Assembly (NCBI RefSeq): GCF_002886045.1
Contig: NZ_CP025791.1
Coordinates: 5,533,001 to 5,597,000 of the forward strand
Origin: Flavivirga eckloniae
GTDB lineage: Bacteria; Bacteroidota; Bacteroidia; Flavobacteriales; Flavobacteriaceae
Reading direction: 5' to 3'
Length of the DNA: 64,000 bases
This document shows positions 53,328 through 63,600 of this stretch, piece by piece (position 1 is the first letter of the stretch; each line of letters begins with the position of its first letter). The notes below the pieces were generated by a model. It did not search any database. It saw only the letters and a list, made by a program, of their open reading frames with translations, and was not told where the DNA came from. Made by a program: the position numbers and the translations under genes.

Positions 53328-56300
53328 TTATTCGGCGATAATTTTCTTAATTATTTGATCTCCATCGCTTGTGGTAACTTTAAGGAAATACATGGATCCT
53401 GAAAGGTTTGATGTTGGAATTGTTACTTTGTTTAAACCTTCATTTAAAATTAACTTATTAACTTCTTTTACTGTCCTTCCGTTAGTTCCATAAATACTTA
53501 TGTAACCTTTTGTTGTTTTGCTAACTTCTATATCAAGATTTACGTTGTCTTTAAAAACAGTTGGATAAGCTTTTACAGTTGTCTTTTTCGGTTGTTTAAA
53601 AATTTGCGGATCATCTGTTTCACATGTAACGGCATGTACAATGATATATATTCCATTAGTAAACTGACTCACATCTACATCTTCAAATGTATAGCTAGTT
53701 AAATTACTGAGTGTGCCAGAATTGTATGGATATGAACCTGGAGCTACAGTTTCAGTCGAATTTGGCCCTTGTTGCCTTACAGGATAATCGTTATCTCCAA
53801 TGTATAATTGAGCTTCTGTCATTATAAAACCAGAGAACAGATCAATGGTAACACTTACGGTGTTGTTTGTCCATTCAATCTCTACGTTACCGGATTGCGC
53901 TCCATTGTTTAGATTACATTGACCCGCACCTGAATATAATGCCATGGTATAACTACCGGCCGTGGTAAGGAAGTTGGTCCAGCCCCATCTTTGGAACCCA
54001 TCGTTTATAAAACAAGTGTTGTTTTCTGAATATCTGGCAAAAGCGGTTTCGCACCCAGTTGGCTCACAATTTTCTTCAGTTACAGTTACGGTTGCTATAT
54101 CTTCAGGACAATTTCCTGAAGTAATTGAATATGTATATACACCGTTAACAGGTCCGGACCACGTTCCTCCAGAATCGGCTCCTATTAGAGCGGCAAATAG
54201 TTCAGCTTCGGTTGGTATAGCTCCTTCGCATACCGTTAAATTACCATTGTCACCAGCTTCAAGAGGTTCACCTGTAACGTCCCACTGGCATGTGTCTGTG
54301 TTGAACGTAGTCGTTTGGTAACACTCTACAGTTGGTTCTTCCGGTTGATCTCCTGTAATGTCCCACTGGCAAGTATCTGTGTTGAATGTAGCCGTTTGGT
54401 AACACTCTACAGTTGGTTCTTCCGGTTGGTCTCCCGTAATATCCCATTGACATGTGTTTGGATTAAAAGTAGCGGTTTGATAGCACTCCACAGTTGGTTC
54501 CTCTGGTTGATCTCCCGTAACGTCCCACTGGCATGTATTCGCGTTAAAGGTTGCTGTTTGGTAGCACTCCACAGTTGGTTCATCCGGTTGATTACCTGTA
54601 ACGTCCCATTGGCATGTATTGGTATTAAAAGTAGTGGCTTGATAGCACTCCACGGTTGGCTCTTCTGGGTGATCTCCCGTAATATCCCATTGACATGTGT
54701 TTGGATTAAAAGTAGCGGTTTGATAGCACTCCACAGTTGGTTCCTCTGGTTGATCTCCCGTAACGTCCCACTGGCATGTGTCTGTGTTGAACGTAGTCGT
54801 TTGATAACACTCTACTATAGGTTCTTCCGGTTGATCTCCTGTAATGTCCCACTGGCAAGTGTTTGGATTAAAAGTAGCGGTTTGATAGCACTCCACAGTT
54901 GGTTCCTCTGGTTGATCTCCCGTAACGTCCCACTGGCATGTATTCGCGTTAAAGGTTGCTGTTTGGTAGCACTCCACAGTTGGTTCATCCGGTTGATCAC
55001 CTGTAACGTCCCATTGGCATGTATCGGTATTAAAAGTAGTGGCTTGATAGCACTCCACGGTTGGCTCTTCTGGGTGATCTCCCGTAATGTCCCATTGGCA
55101 TGTGTTCGGATTAAAGGTAGCGGTTTGATAGCACTCTACAGTTGGTTCCTCTGGTTGATCTCCCGTAACGTCCCACTGGCATGTATTCGCGTTAAAGGTT
55201 GCTGTTTGATAACACTCCACTATAGGTTCTTCCGGTTGTTCTCCAGTAACGTCCCACTGACATGTGTTTGTATTGAAGGTTGCAGTTTGATAGCACTCTA
55301 CCGTTGGTTCTTCTGGCTGCTCACCTGTAACATCCCACTGGCATGTGTCTGTGTTGAACGTAGTCGTTTGATAACACTCTACTATAGGTTCTTCCGGTTG
55401 ATCTCCTGTAATGTCCCACTGGCAAGTATCAGTATTAAAAGTAGCCGTTTGGTAGCACTCTACTGTAGGTTCTTCTGGCTGCTCATCAGTAACGTCCCAC
55501 TGACATGTGTTTGTGTTGAATGTAGCTGTTTGATAGCACTCCACTATAGGTTCTTCCGGTTGATCACCTGTAACGTCCCACTGGCATGTATTCGCGTTAA
55601 AGGTTGCTGTTTGGTAGCACTCCACAGTTGGTTCATCCGGTTGATTACCTGTAACGTCCCATTGGCATGTATTGGTATTAAAAGTAGTGGCTTGATAGCA
55701 CTCCACGGTTGGCTCTTCTGGGTGATCTCCCGTAATATCCCATTGACATGTGTTTGGATTAAAAGTAGCGGTTTGATAGCACTCCAATATAGGTTTTTCA
55801 GGTTGATCTCCTGTAATGTCCCATTGGCAAGTATCGGTATTAAAAGTAGCCGTTTGGTAACACTCCACTGTTGGTTCTTCTGGTTGTTCTCCCGTAACGT
55901 CCCATTGGCATGTGTTCGTGTTGAATGTAGCTGTTTGATAACATTCCACTATAGGTTTTTCTGGTTGCTCATCTATAACATCCCATTGGCATGTGTTTGT
56001 ATTGAATGTAGCTGTTTGGTAGCATTCTACAGTTGGTTTTTTGGGCTTGTCACCGGTAACGTCCCATTTACAAGTGTCTGTATTAAAAATAATTGTCTGA
56101 TAACACTCAACGGTTGGCTCTTTGGGTTTGTCACCGGTAACTTCCCATTTACAAGAATCTGTATTAAATATAGCTGTTTGGTAACACGCCACTGTAGGTT
56201 CTTCCGGTTGTTCTCCAGTAATATCCCATTGGCATGTGTCTGTATTGAAAGTAGCTATCTGATAACATTCTACGGTTGGCTCGTCGGGTTTGTCGCCAGT

Positions 56301-57275
56301 AATGTCCCATTTACAAGTATCTTTATTAAATATAGCTGTTTGATAGCATTCTATTTGCGGTTCTTGAGGTTTCTCTCCTGTGACCTCCCATTTACAAGTA
56401 TCTTCATTAAATATAGCCGTTTGATAGCATTCAACATATGGTTTTGTAGGCTGTAATACAGTTACGGTTGCCGTATCTTCGGGGCAGTAATTTGTAGCAG
56501 CTATAGTGTAGGTGTAGATTCCATTTACTGGACCACTCCACGTACCACCTTCACTTGGATGACCAAGTAAGGCTGCAAATAATTCTTTTTCAGATGGCGG
56601 ATCATTTTTGCACAACTCTATAGCACAATCTTCTCCTGCGCTTTTACACACTTCAGGATCTGGTTCCTCTATTTGTATATTACATTGGGTGATGCATCCG
56701 TTTTTATCAGTTATAGTTACACTATGATTGCCTGCATTTAATTGTATAGCTTTGGCAGTAGTCTCTCCATTATCCCAAGCATAATAATAGGGTTTAGTGC
56801 CACCTGTGGGAGTTATTTCGGCAGCCCCATCTGAAGCGCCATATGTGCTTACGTCGTTTATTTTGTTAATCTGGCAACTTAACTCATCAGGAGCTTCAAT
56901 GGTAACTGTACAGCTTGCGGTACTACCATTTGCGTCAGTAACGATGACTTGATATGTGCCATTGGTTAAGTTTACTATTTTTTGGGTTGTAGCTCCATTG
57001 CTCCAAAGAAAGCTATATGGTGCTAAACCGCCTTTTGCTGTTGCAGTAGCATGCGCATTATTACCTCCATAGCACCCAACGTCGCAGTAATCTTTAACAG
57101 CTACACTAAGCGGTGCAATAGTATTTGCATCTAAGGTATAATTAGACGTATTAAAGACCTTATTAGTGTTTAAAGTAGATAACTTGTCTGCGGCATTTGT
57201 AATAGGTGTTGTAAAACATGTAATAATAAATAAAAGAAGCGTTTTTCTAAAAAAACAGAGAGGAGAGATTTTCAT
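53328..57275 (-). CDS. Secreted T9SS protein with SprB-like modules and 27 tandem 27-aa repeats
   Basis: A 1315-aa exported protein. The signal peptide (1-28) is followed by two SprB-like modules (~45-210, e.g. APYSFLWSNGATTQ and TPYYYAWDNGETT-type motifs), then a GTWSGPVNGIYTYTI segment. Residues ~280-1005 hold 27 tandem repeats of 27 aa, each with an ECYQ start, a TFNxxTC middle, a CQWD core and a Pro-Glu-Glu-Pro spacer (two Cys per unit). A second GTWSGPVNGVYTYSI segment and a ~120-aa beta domain follow, then a type A T9SS sorting domain (VKAYPTVFKDNVNLDIEV to the end). It is probably a cell-surface stalk or adhesin secreted by the type IX system. Paired Cys in every repeat suggest disulphide-bonded modules. 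Confidence 0.88.
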   Translation of the reverse strand: MKISPLCFFRKTLLLFIITCFTTPITNAADKLSTLNTNKVFNTSNYTLDANTIAPLSVAVKDYCDVGCYGGNNAHATATAKGGLAPYSFLWSNGATTQKIVNLTNGTYQVIVTDANGSTASCTVTIEAPDELSCQINKINDVSTYGASDGAAEITPTGGTKPYYYAWDNGETTAKAIQLNAGNHSVTITDKNGCITQCNIQIEEPDPEVCKSAGEDCAIELCKNDPPSEKELFAALLGHPSEGGTWSGPVNGIYTYTIAATNYCPEDTATVTVLQPTKPYVECYQTAIFNEDTCKWEVTGEKPQEPQIECYQTAIFNKDTCKWDITGDKPDEPTVECYQIATFNTDTCQWDITGEQPEEPTVACYQTAIFNTDSCKWEVTGDKPKEPTVECYQTIIFNTDTCKWDVTGDKPKKPTVECYQTATFNTNTCQWDVIDEQPEKPIVECYQTATFNTNTCQWDVTGEQPEEPTVECYQTATFNTDTCQWDITGDQPEKPILECYQTATFNPNTCQWDITGDHPEEPTVECYQATTFNTNTCQWDVTGNQPDEPTVECYQTATFNANTCQWDVTGDQPEEPIVECYQTATFNTNTCQWDVTDEQPEEPTVECYQTATFNTDTCQWDITGDQPEEPIVECYQTTTFNTDTCQWDVTGEQPEEPTVECYQTATFNTNTCQWDVTGEQPEEPIVECYQTATFNANTCQWDVTGDQPEEPTVECYQTATFNPNTCQWDITGDHPEEPTVECYQATTFNTDTCQWDVTGDQPDEPTVECYQTATFNANTCQWDVTGDQPEEPTVECYQTATFNPNTCQWDITGDQPEEPIVECYQTTTFNTDTCQWDVTGDQPEEPTVECYQTATFNPNTCQWDITGDHPEEPTVECYQATTFNTNTCQWDVTGNQPDEPTVECYQTATFNANTCQWDVTGDQPEEPTVECYQTATFNPNTCQWDITGDQPEEPTVECYQTATFNTDTCQWDITGDQPEEPTVECYQTTTFNTDTCQWDVTGEPLEAGDNGNLTVCEGAIPTEAELFAALIGADSGGTWSGPVNGVYTYSITSGNCPEDIATVTVTEENCEPTGCETAFARYSENNTCFINDGFQRWGWTNFLTTAGSYTMALYSGAGQCNLNNGAQSGNVEIEWTNNTVSVTIDLFSGFIMTEAQLYIGDNDYPVRQQGPNSTETVAPGSYPYNSGTLSNLTSYTFEDVDVSQFTNGIYIIVHAVTCETDDPQIFKQPKKTTVKAYPTVFKDNVNLDIEVSKTTKGYISIYGTNGRTVKEVNKLILNEGLNKVTIPTSNLSGSMYFLKVTTSDGDQIIKKIIAE
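54262..56465 (-). repeat. 81-bp tandem repeat array (27 units) inside the T9SS protein gene
   Basis: About 2.2 kb of 81-bp units that keep the reading frame. Units 1-5 at the 5' end of the gene are the most diverged, with Lys-rich variants; units 9-11, 17-19 and 22-24 form nearly identical blocks (variants FNPNTC, then ATTF, then FNANTC), showing higher-order duplication. The period is a multiple of three, so an antisense frame also stays open through it. Confidence 0.93.
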
Positions 57276-57648
57276 AATAATCTAAATATTGGTTAGTATT
57301 TATAGCAATAAACCAATAACATAGTCAGGTTAGTTTCTTGGAAAGAAATAGGGTTGTTGGCTATTAATCGTAAAGGGAAATTCTTGTAAAAAGTATATCT
57401 TTTAAATATAAAAAAGCAGAATAAAGCGTTATAAACTAAAATGTTCTTTTAATATTTATAACATCAACTTTTCCTACTTTAAATTACAGGTTTTTTTCTT
57501 TAGCTATTAATATTTTCGTTTAAATGAAAGAAAATACAGGCAAAATGTATCGTCTTTTAAATTTAGAACTTATCGTTAATGTAGAATATGACCTTTTTAA
57601 AATAAACTGAATATTAAATTTTGGACTAAAGTTTGCTATATTAGAAAT

Positions 57649-59610
57649 ATGAAATTAAAATATGCCTTTTTACTTATTACCTCTATTGTTGCATCGCAAC
57701 AAACACATAATGTCGATTTTATAAAAGCTAAAGCAGATATCAATTTTGATATAACCCAAAGTAAGGTTTTTGGTTATGTAACTTACGATTTAAAAATATT
57801 GGAATCGGTAGATACCATTTATTTAGATGCCATAAAGATGAGGTTTACCGATGTAAAATTAGTTTATGATGGTTATAACGGAGCGGTTGATTATGACCAA
57901 GCTGGTAAGAAACTATTAATAAAGCACGATTTTAAGAAGAATAAGAACTACCAACTTAGTTTCGGATATTTTGCCAATCCTAAAAAGGCCATGTATTTTA
58001 TTGATTGGAATAATGAAGAAGGAAATAAGCAGATCTGGACACAGGGACAAGGGAAGTATACGAGTAACTGGTTACCGAGCTTAGATGACATGAACGATAA
58101 GATTGAGTTTGATTTAAGCGTCACTTTTGAAAAGGGTTATGAGGTTATTGCTAATGGTAATCTTATAAATACCACTGAAGATTCTTTTGGCAATAAAAAA
58201 TGGCATTACGATATGCAAAAGCCCATGTCTAGTTATCTCGTAGCTTTAGCTATTGGAAAGTATCATAAAAATGTTGATTACTCTAAAAGTGGGATTCCTA
58301 TAGAGATGTATTATTACCCAGAGGATTCTTTAAAGTTTGAACCCACTTATCGATATACTAAACAAATGTTCGATTTTTTAGAGGAAGAGATAGGAGTGCC
58401 ATATCCGTGGCAGAACTATAAACAAGTGCCGGTAAAGGATTTTTTATATGCTGGTATGGAAAATACAAGTACTACCATTTTTTCTGATGCTTTCGTAGTC
58501 GATTCCATTGCTTTTGTTGATAAGAATTATGTAAATGTTAATGCACACGAGCTAGCACATCAGTGGTTTGGCGATTTGGTTACAGAAACGTCTGGAACCC
58601 ACCATTGGTTACAGGAAGGTTTTGCTACATATTATGCGTTATTGGCAGAACGAGAGGTGTTTGGAGATAAATACTATTATTGGAGACTTTATGAATATGC
58701 TCAGGAATTATTGGATCAAGATAAAACAGGTAAAAGCACCATGCTATTAGATCCAAAATCTAGCAGTACAACTTTTTATAAAAAAGGAGCTTGGGCTTTG
58801 CATGTGTTACGTGAGCAAGTAGGAGATAAGGCTTTTAAAAAAGCAGTTAAGAGTTATTTGAAAAAGCATAAATTTAAAAATGTAGAAACCGACGATTTTA
58901 TAAAAGAAGTAGAGCAGGCGAGTGGCAAAGATTTAGATGATTTTGTTGAGGTTTGGTTAAAAACTAAGAGTTTTAATTACGACGCTGCTTTAGAAAGTCT
59001 TAAAAAATCGGTGTTTATACAAGAATACTTAATGGTAGATTGTGAGGCTTTCACATCTAAATGTAAGGACTATATTTCTTCTGGAATTTCAGATGAAGCC
59101 AAAGCAAAAGTTATTTCGCAAATACCGGATCGATTGCAAAAAGAAGATTTTAAAAACCCCGTTAAAGTACGTCAGGCGATTGCCAAAACCTTGCCTAAGG
59201 TGCCTTTAGCTCTAAAAGAGAATTACGAGACACTTTTAAATGATGCGTCTTATTTAACCATCGAAGCGGCGTTGTTCGGATTATGGAACAGCTTTCCGGA
59301 AGACCGACATGTTTATTTTGAAAAAACTAGACATATTCAAGGGTTTAACGATAAGAACATTAGAATACTTTGGTTGACTCTCGCTTTGATTACTGATGAT
59401 TTTGAACCTGAAAATGACGACGTATTTTTTAATGAACTTTTAGATTATACCAGTCCAAAATATGGTTTTGAAATTCGTATGAATGCTTTTAGTTATTTAA
59501 AATGGATAAGTTCCTGTGGTGAGGCGTGTCAGGAAAATTTACAACAAGCCACGAGGCATCACAACTGGCAATTTTCAAAATTTGCGAAGCATATGTTAAA
59601 AGCTAAATAG
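57649..59610 (+). CDS. M1-family metallopeptidase (aminopeptidase)
   Basis: A 653-aa zinc aminopeptidase with a signal peptide (1-17). The exopeptidase motif YAGMENTSTTIFSD corresponds to the GxMEN loop, and the zinc site is HELAHQWFGDLV (H300, E301, H304) with E323 in LQEGFATYY. N-terminal beta domain ~20-210; C-terminal helical ARM-like part ~455-653. It removes N-terminal amino acids from peptides, probably in the periplasm. It lies alone, convergent with the PorP/SprF gene 3 bp away. Confidence 0.93.
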   Translation: MKLKYAFLLITSIVASQQTHNVDFIKAKADINFDITQSKVFGYVTYDLKILESVDTIYLDAIKMRFTDVKLVYDGYNGAVDYDQAGKKLLIKHDFKKNKNYQLSFGYFANPKKAMYFIDWNNEEGNKQIWTQGQGKYTSNWLPSLDDMNDKIEFDLSVTFEKGYEVIANGNLINTTEDSFGNKKWHYDMQKPMSSYLVALAIGKYHKNVDYSKSGIPIEMYYYPEDSLKFEPTYRYTKQMFDFLEEEIGVPYPWQNYKQVPVKDFLYAGMENTSTTIFSDAFVVDSIAFVDKNYVNVNAHELAHQWFGDLVTETSGTHHWLQEGFATYYALLAEREVFGDKYYYWRLYEYAQELLDQDKTGKSTMLLDPKSSSTTFYKKGAWALHVLREQVGDKAFKKAVKSYLKKHKFKNVETDDFIKEVEQASGKDLDDFVEVWLKTKSFNYDAALESLKKSVFIQEYLMVDCEAFTSKCKDYISSGISDEAKAKVISQIPDRLQKEDFKNPVKVRQAIAKTLPKVPLALKENYETLLNDASYLTIEAALFGLWNSFPEDRHVYFEKTRHIQGFNDKNIRILWLTLALITDDFEPENDDVFFNELLDYTSPKYGFEIRMNAFSYLKWISSCGEACQENLQQATRHHNWQFSKFAKHMLKAK

Positions 59611-59613
59611 ATA

Positions 59614-60615
59614 TTATTTTCTTCTTTTAGGATTACTAGGATCGTAGCACCCTAAACAACGTGACAAATACGTGATAGAAATCTCGTAAATACCATCTGT
59701 CCTGCCAATATTAGATGTGTTGAAATCTCTTGAAAATCCAAAGCGGAAGCGTTCAAATTCTATGCCTACAAGTGGATTTATAGACGTTAATAAATTATTG
59801 TTAATACCATTTTTAGATGGATTAGTCACTGCCATTACCCCTAAAAAAAATCTATCGTATTTAAGCGTAGTACCTATATCCAATCTGCTATATGCACTTT
59901 GTCTCATATAGTTTAAGGAGGCATACATATCGTAGTTACCAGAAGACTTAAATTTATAATTGGCGTGTATGGAGTAAAAGATGTCCAGAGGAACATTTCT
60001 ATCATCGAAAAACGAAATACTAGGCCTACTTAAGTGTTTAACAACGGCTCCTATCCAAAAGTCGGTATCGTCTTTATTATTTTTTTTGTCAATTACAAAA
60101 CCAGCTGCAAAATCAAAAAAATCTTGATTGCGGTTTTCTTGTGGAACAGACGGGTCGATGGATTGATTGTTTATAGTTCCTGAGTTTATATTTATTTGAT
60201 CGGATAACACCAAATTATTAAAATTAAGTGATTTTATACCGTAACCCACTTCAATTGCTGGTCTAAAATACCAATCGTCTACTATGTTTATATGGTATGT
60301 ATAATTCAGATTGGCCTGTCCGTAATGATAATTGGTGTTGTTCTCACGCTGATACAAAATGTTGCCACCAACAGCGTGGTTTGCGTCTTCATCTATCTTA
60401 CTATTCACAAAGAAGTAAAAAGTATCAACTCTTAAATCCAGATAGGGCCATTGTTTCCTATACATAACGCCAGAATATATTGAATTTTCAAAACCCGAAA
60501 AACCCGGATTGATCGTTTCTGGTACTAAAGCGGTTTGAGAAAAAATAGGGTCTTGACAATAAACTTTTGAGCAAAAAAGAGTAATTATTATGAGGGTTGA
60601 GATTTTTATCTTCAT
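59614..60615 (-). CDS. PorP/SprF family type IX secretion outer-membrane protein
   Basis: A 333-aa barrel with signal peptide (1-20) and the PorP/SprF start QDPIFSQTALVPETINPGFSG. Later family elements are GVMYRKQWPYLDLRVDTFYF and AVGGNILYQREN. The C-terminus (YEISITYLSRCLGCYDPSNPK) is typical. Each SprF-like protein serves the giant surface protein encoded next to it by helping its type IX secretion. It starts 1 bp after the stop of the CHU_C-bearing protein gene, so the pair is one operon and translationally coupled. Confidence 0.93.
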   Translation of the reverse strand: MKIKISTLIIITLFCSKVYCQDPIFSQTALVPETINPGFSGFENSIYSGVMYRKQWPYLDLRVDTFYFFVNSKIDEDANHAVGGNILYQRENNTNYHYGQANLNYTYHINIVDDWYFRPAIEVGYGIKSLNFNNLVLSDQININSGTINNQSIDPSVPQENRNQDFFDFAAGFVIDKKNNKDDTDFWIGAVVKHLSRPSISFFDDRNVPLDIFYSIHANYKFKSSGNYDMYASLNYMRQSAYSRLDIGTTLKYDRFFLGVMAVTNPSKNGINNNLLTSINPLVGIEFERFRFGFSRDFNTSNIGRTDGIYEISITYLSRCLGCYDPSNPKRRK

Positions 60616-60616
60616 T

Positions 60617-63600
60617 TTATCTAATTAAAACAATGGCACCTTGAGACGTTATGGTTTCTCCATAAAAAGTTTTACCAGAAAATTTATAGTAGTAGTTTCC
60701 GTTTTCGGCTTTAGATTCATTAATATTTCCATTCCAACCTTCAAGATTATCGCTGGATTCAACAAAAACCAAACTTCCCCAGGTATCGTAAATTTCCAGT
60801 TTCATATTTGTTAGAGCCTTATGTGCCGGAATAAAATTGTCGTTCAAGTTATCACTGTTTGGAGTAAAGGCATTAGGCATCATCAAACTATAGCCTTTTT
60901 CAATAGTTAAAGTAATAATATGAGAATACACACAACCAAAGGGGTAGGTAACGGTTTGGGTTATTATATAGTCTCCTTCTGCAGCATATGTGTGTACGGG
61001 GTTTACTTCGTTAGAAAAACTACCATCACCAAAATCCCAAAGTATGGAATCGTAATCGCCAGTGGCTATGTTTGTGAATTGGATTGGATCTTTCTTTGAA
61101 TATATGCCATATGACGAATAGCCAATTGAGTTCAATTCAAAATTAGCATCACCCAAAACCGGAGTGTTTACATTTACGGAGTAACTGGTAGTACAACCAA
61201 AACTGTCCACAATATCCAAAATAACTAAGCCATTGGCTAAAGGTTCCATAAATTCATTATTGGTTCCGGAAATTATTCCATCAGACCAACTTAATTGGTA
61301 TGGCGGTACACCTCCGCTAGGCTTAGCATGGAAGGTTTGGTTTACAGTACGTGTATCACAATTAAAATTTGTAATGGTATCTACTTTAACAGTCAACGGT
61401 TCAAATCGATTAATTGTCCAGCTACTTGAAATTTCACAATCATTGGCATCGGTAACGACCACCGTATAATTACCCGGAGGTGTTGAGGATAAATCTTCTG
61501 TTGTTGCTCCGTTGGACCATGAGTAACTTAAAGGCAATGTACCTCCAGTAACTATTAAATTAATGGTGCCGCTATTAGCATCATCACAATCCAGAGCGTC
61601 GGTAACTTGAGCTGAAAGATCAAGTGGGTCAGGCTGTATAATAGTAAAAGTTTCGGTAATAACACATGGTGTACCATCTGTAATGGTTACGGTATAAGAG
61701 CCTGGGCCAATGTTGTTACGTTCTAAGCCAGCAGAAGGATCATCGCTCCAGGTTAATGTAACTGGGTCTATGCCTCCTACGAGATTTAAAACGATGTTGG
61801 CATCATTTTCACCAAAACAAGATACTTGAGTTACGGTGGGATTTGTTGTAAATATTGGTGCTTCATCAATAACAACAGTAGCCTGCTTTACACAATTAGT
61901 GCTATCTGTAATTGTAATGATGTAGCTGCCTGCGGATAAGTTGTTCTGAGTCATCCCAGAACCTAAATTACTCCATTGTATGTTGTATGGCGGGTTTCCT
62001 CCAGAAATAGTATTAATGATTATGGATGCATTGTTATCTCCATAACATTCAATTTCTGTTTGGGTGTAATCTATAATAATTTCGTCGGTTTGGCTTAAAA
62101 TGACTTCTAAGGTGTCTGTACAACCAGATTTATCGGTAACTGTTAAGTTATACGTGCCAGCAAATAACCCTGATAGGTTTTGAAGGTTGCTTGTGTATCC
62201 ATTAGGTCCAGTCCATGCATACGCATAGTCAAAAACACCTGTAGAAACTTCTATTTGTCTTCCACCTATAGTATTGATATTAATTTCGCCAGTCGCCTCT
62301 CCAAAGCAAATAATATCAACTTGATTAACTAAGCCAACCTCTAATAGAGGAGGCTCGATAATTTGAAAACTTTGGGTGATCGGTGTACAGTTATTGGCAT
62401 CTGTAACTGTTATTTCGTAATCTCCTGGAGCAAGGCTAGATATATCTTCTGTGTTAGAGAAAAAGGTTCCGTTTCTGGTCCAATTGTATTGATAGGGGGT
62501 AGTGCCTCCAGAAATATCAATACCAATAGAACCATCATTGGCACCAAAACAAGATATTGTTTCAGGATTAAAAGTTGTCGTACTAAAAACCAACGCATCC
62601 GGTTCTGTTATTGTATAGTTTTTTGTGAAAGGACAACCACCTTCATCACCAATAGTCAGGGTGTAGTTACCGGGTTCTAAGTTGGAGATATCTTCATTAG
62701 CATTAATATATCCATTTGGACCTGTCCATGAAATTAAATAAGGACTTCCAACGGTAAAAGGAACGCCCCCACTTATGGTTATGTCTATAGCGCCTGAATT
62801 TTCTAGATAACACCTGCTATTGGTTACATTGTCTACTACACTAATAGATGGATTAACTGTTATGGTTACGGTAAAATCTGCGCCGGAACAAGTCCCAGAA
62901 ACAGGAGTTACCGTATAGGTTACTGTAGCAGGATTTGTTGTCGTATTTATTAAGGTTTGACTAATGTTGTTTTGCGGATTGGTTTCGTTAGAAGCACCAG
63001 TAATAGCTCCCGTAGGACTTATTACAGGATTCGTCCAAGTGTATAATGTGTTCGCGGGTACAATATCTCCTCCAGAAGTATTTGGCGTTATATCGAACGT
63101 GATGCCGCTACAAATGGTTTGTGTTTTTGCGCTTATTTCTGGTGTTTGATTTACTGTTTGTTCTGAAACCTGTGAGGTTATTTCAGTACAACCGCCAGAT
63201 GAAAACGTAATGACGGCATAATAGTAAATTGTTCCAATTGAATTTGAAGGAGGAGCATATGTTGCATTGGTTTCGCCAGTTATGGCAATTCCGGTAGTCG
63301 CGTTATTTATCGTATTGGAATACCATTGATAGGTTGGTGTACCAACACCGTTTGTATATCCTACAGACAAGGTATTGAAGGTGTCTCCTGAACAAATGGC
63401 CTCAGAAATTGGGTGTGAGGTAAAAGCCGGAGCAGCGTTTATGTCTACTTCAGCAGTATTACTTACAACACGACAACCAGGATCTGTTTGTGTAATGACA
63501 CAGTAATAGTAAAGTGTACCGACAGCTGTTGTGGGTGGTGTAAATATAGAACTTGTTGCACCAGTAATTAATGTACCACCAGAATTGGTATTTGTGGTGT

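Noticed and set aside
54315-56456. A 713-codon open frame on the plus strand through the repeat array
   Set aside because: It is antisense to the 81-bp in-frame tandem repeats, whose period is a multiple of three. Its translation is Cys/Trp/Leu-rich with no domain, and the minus-strand frame has a signal peptide and sorting domain.
54262-56465. Regular short repeats that could suggest a CRISPR array
   Set aside because: Units are 81 bp with no variable spacers, fully coding in frame, and there are no cas genes in the window.
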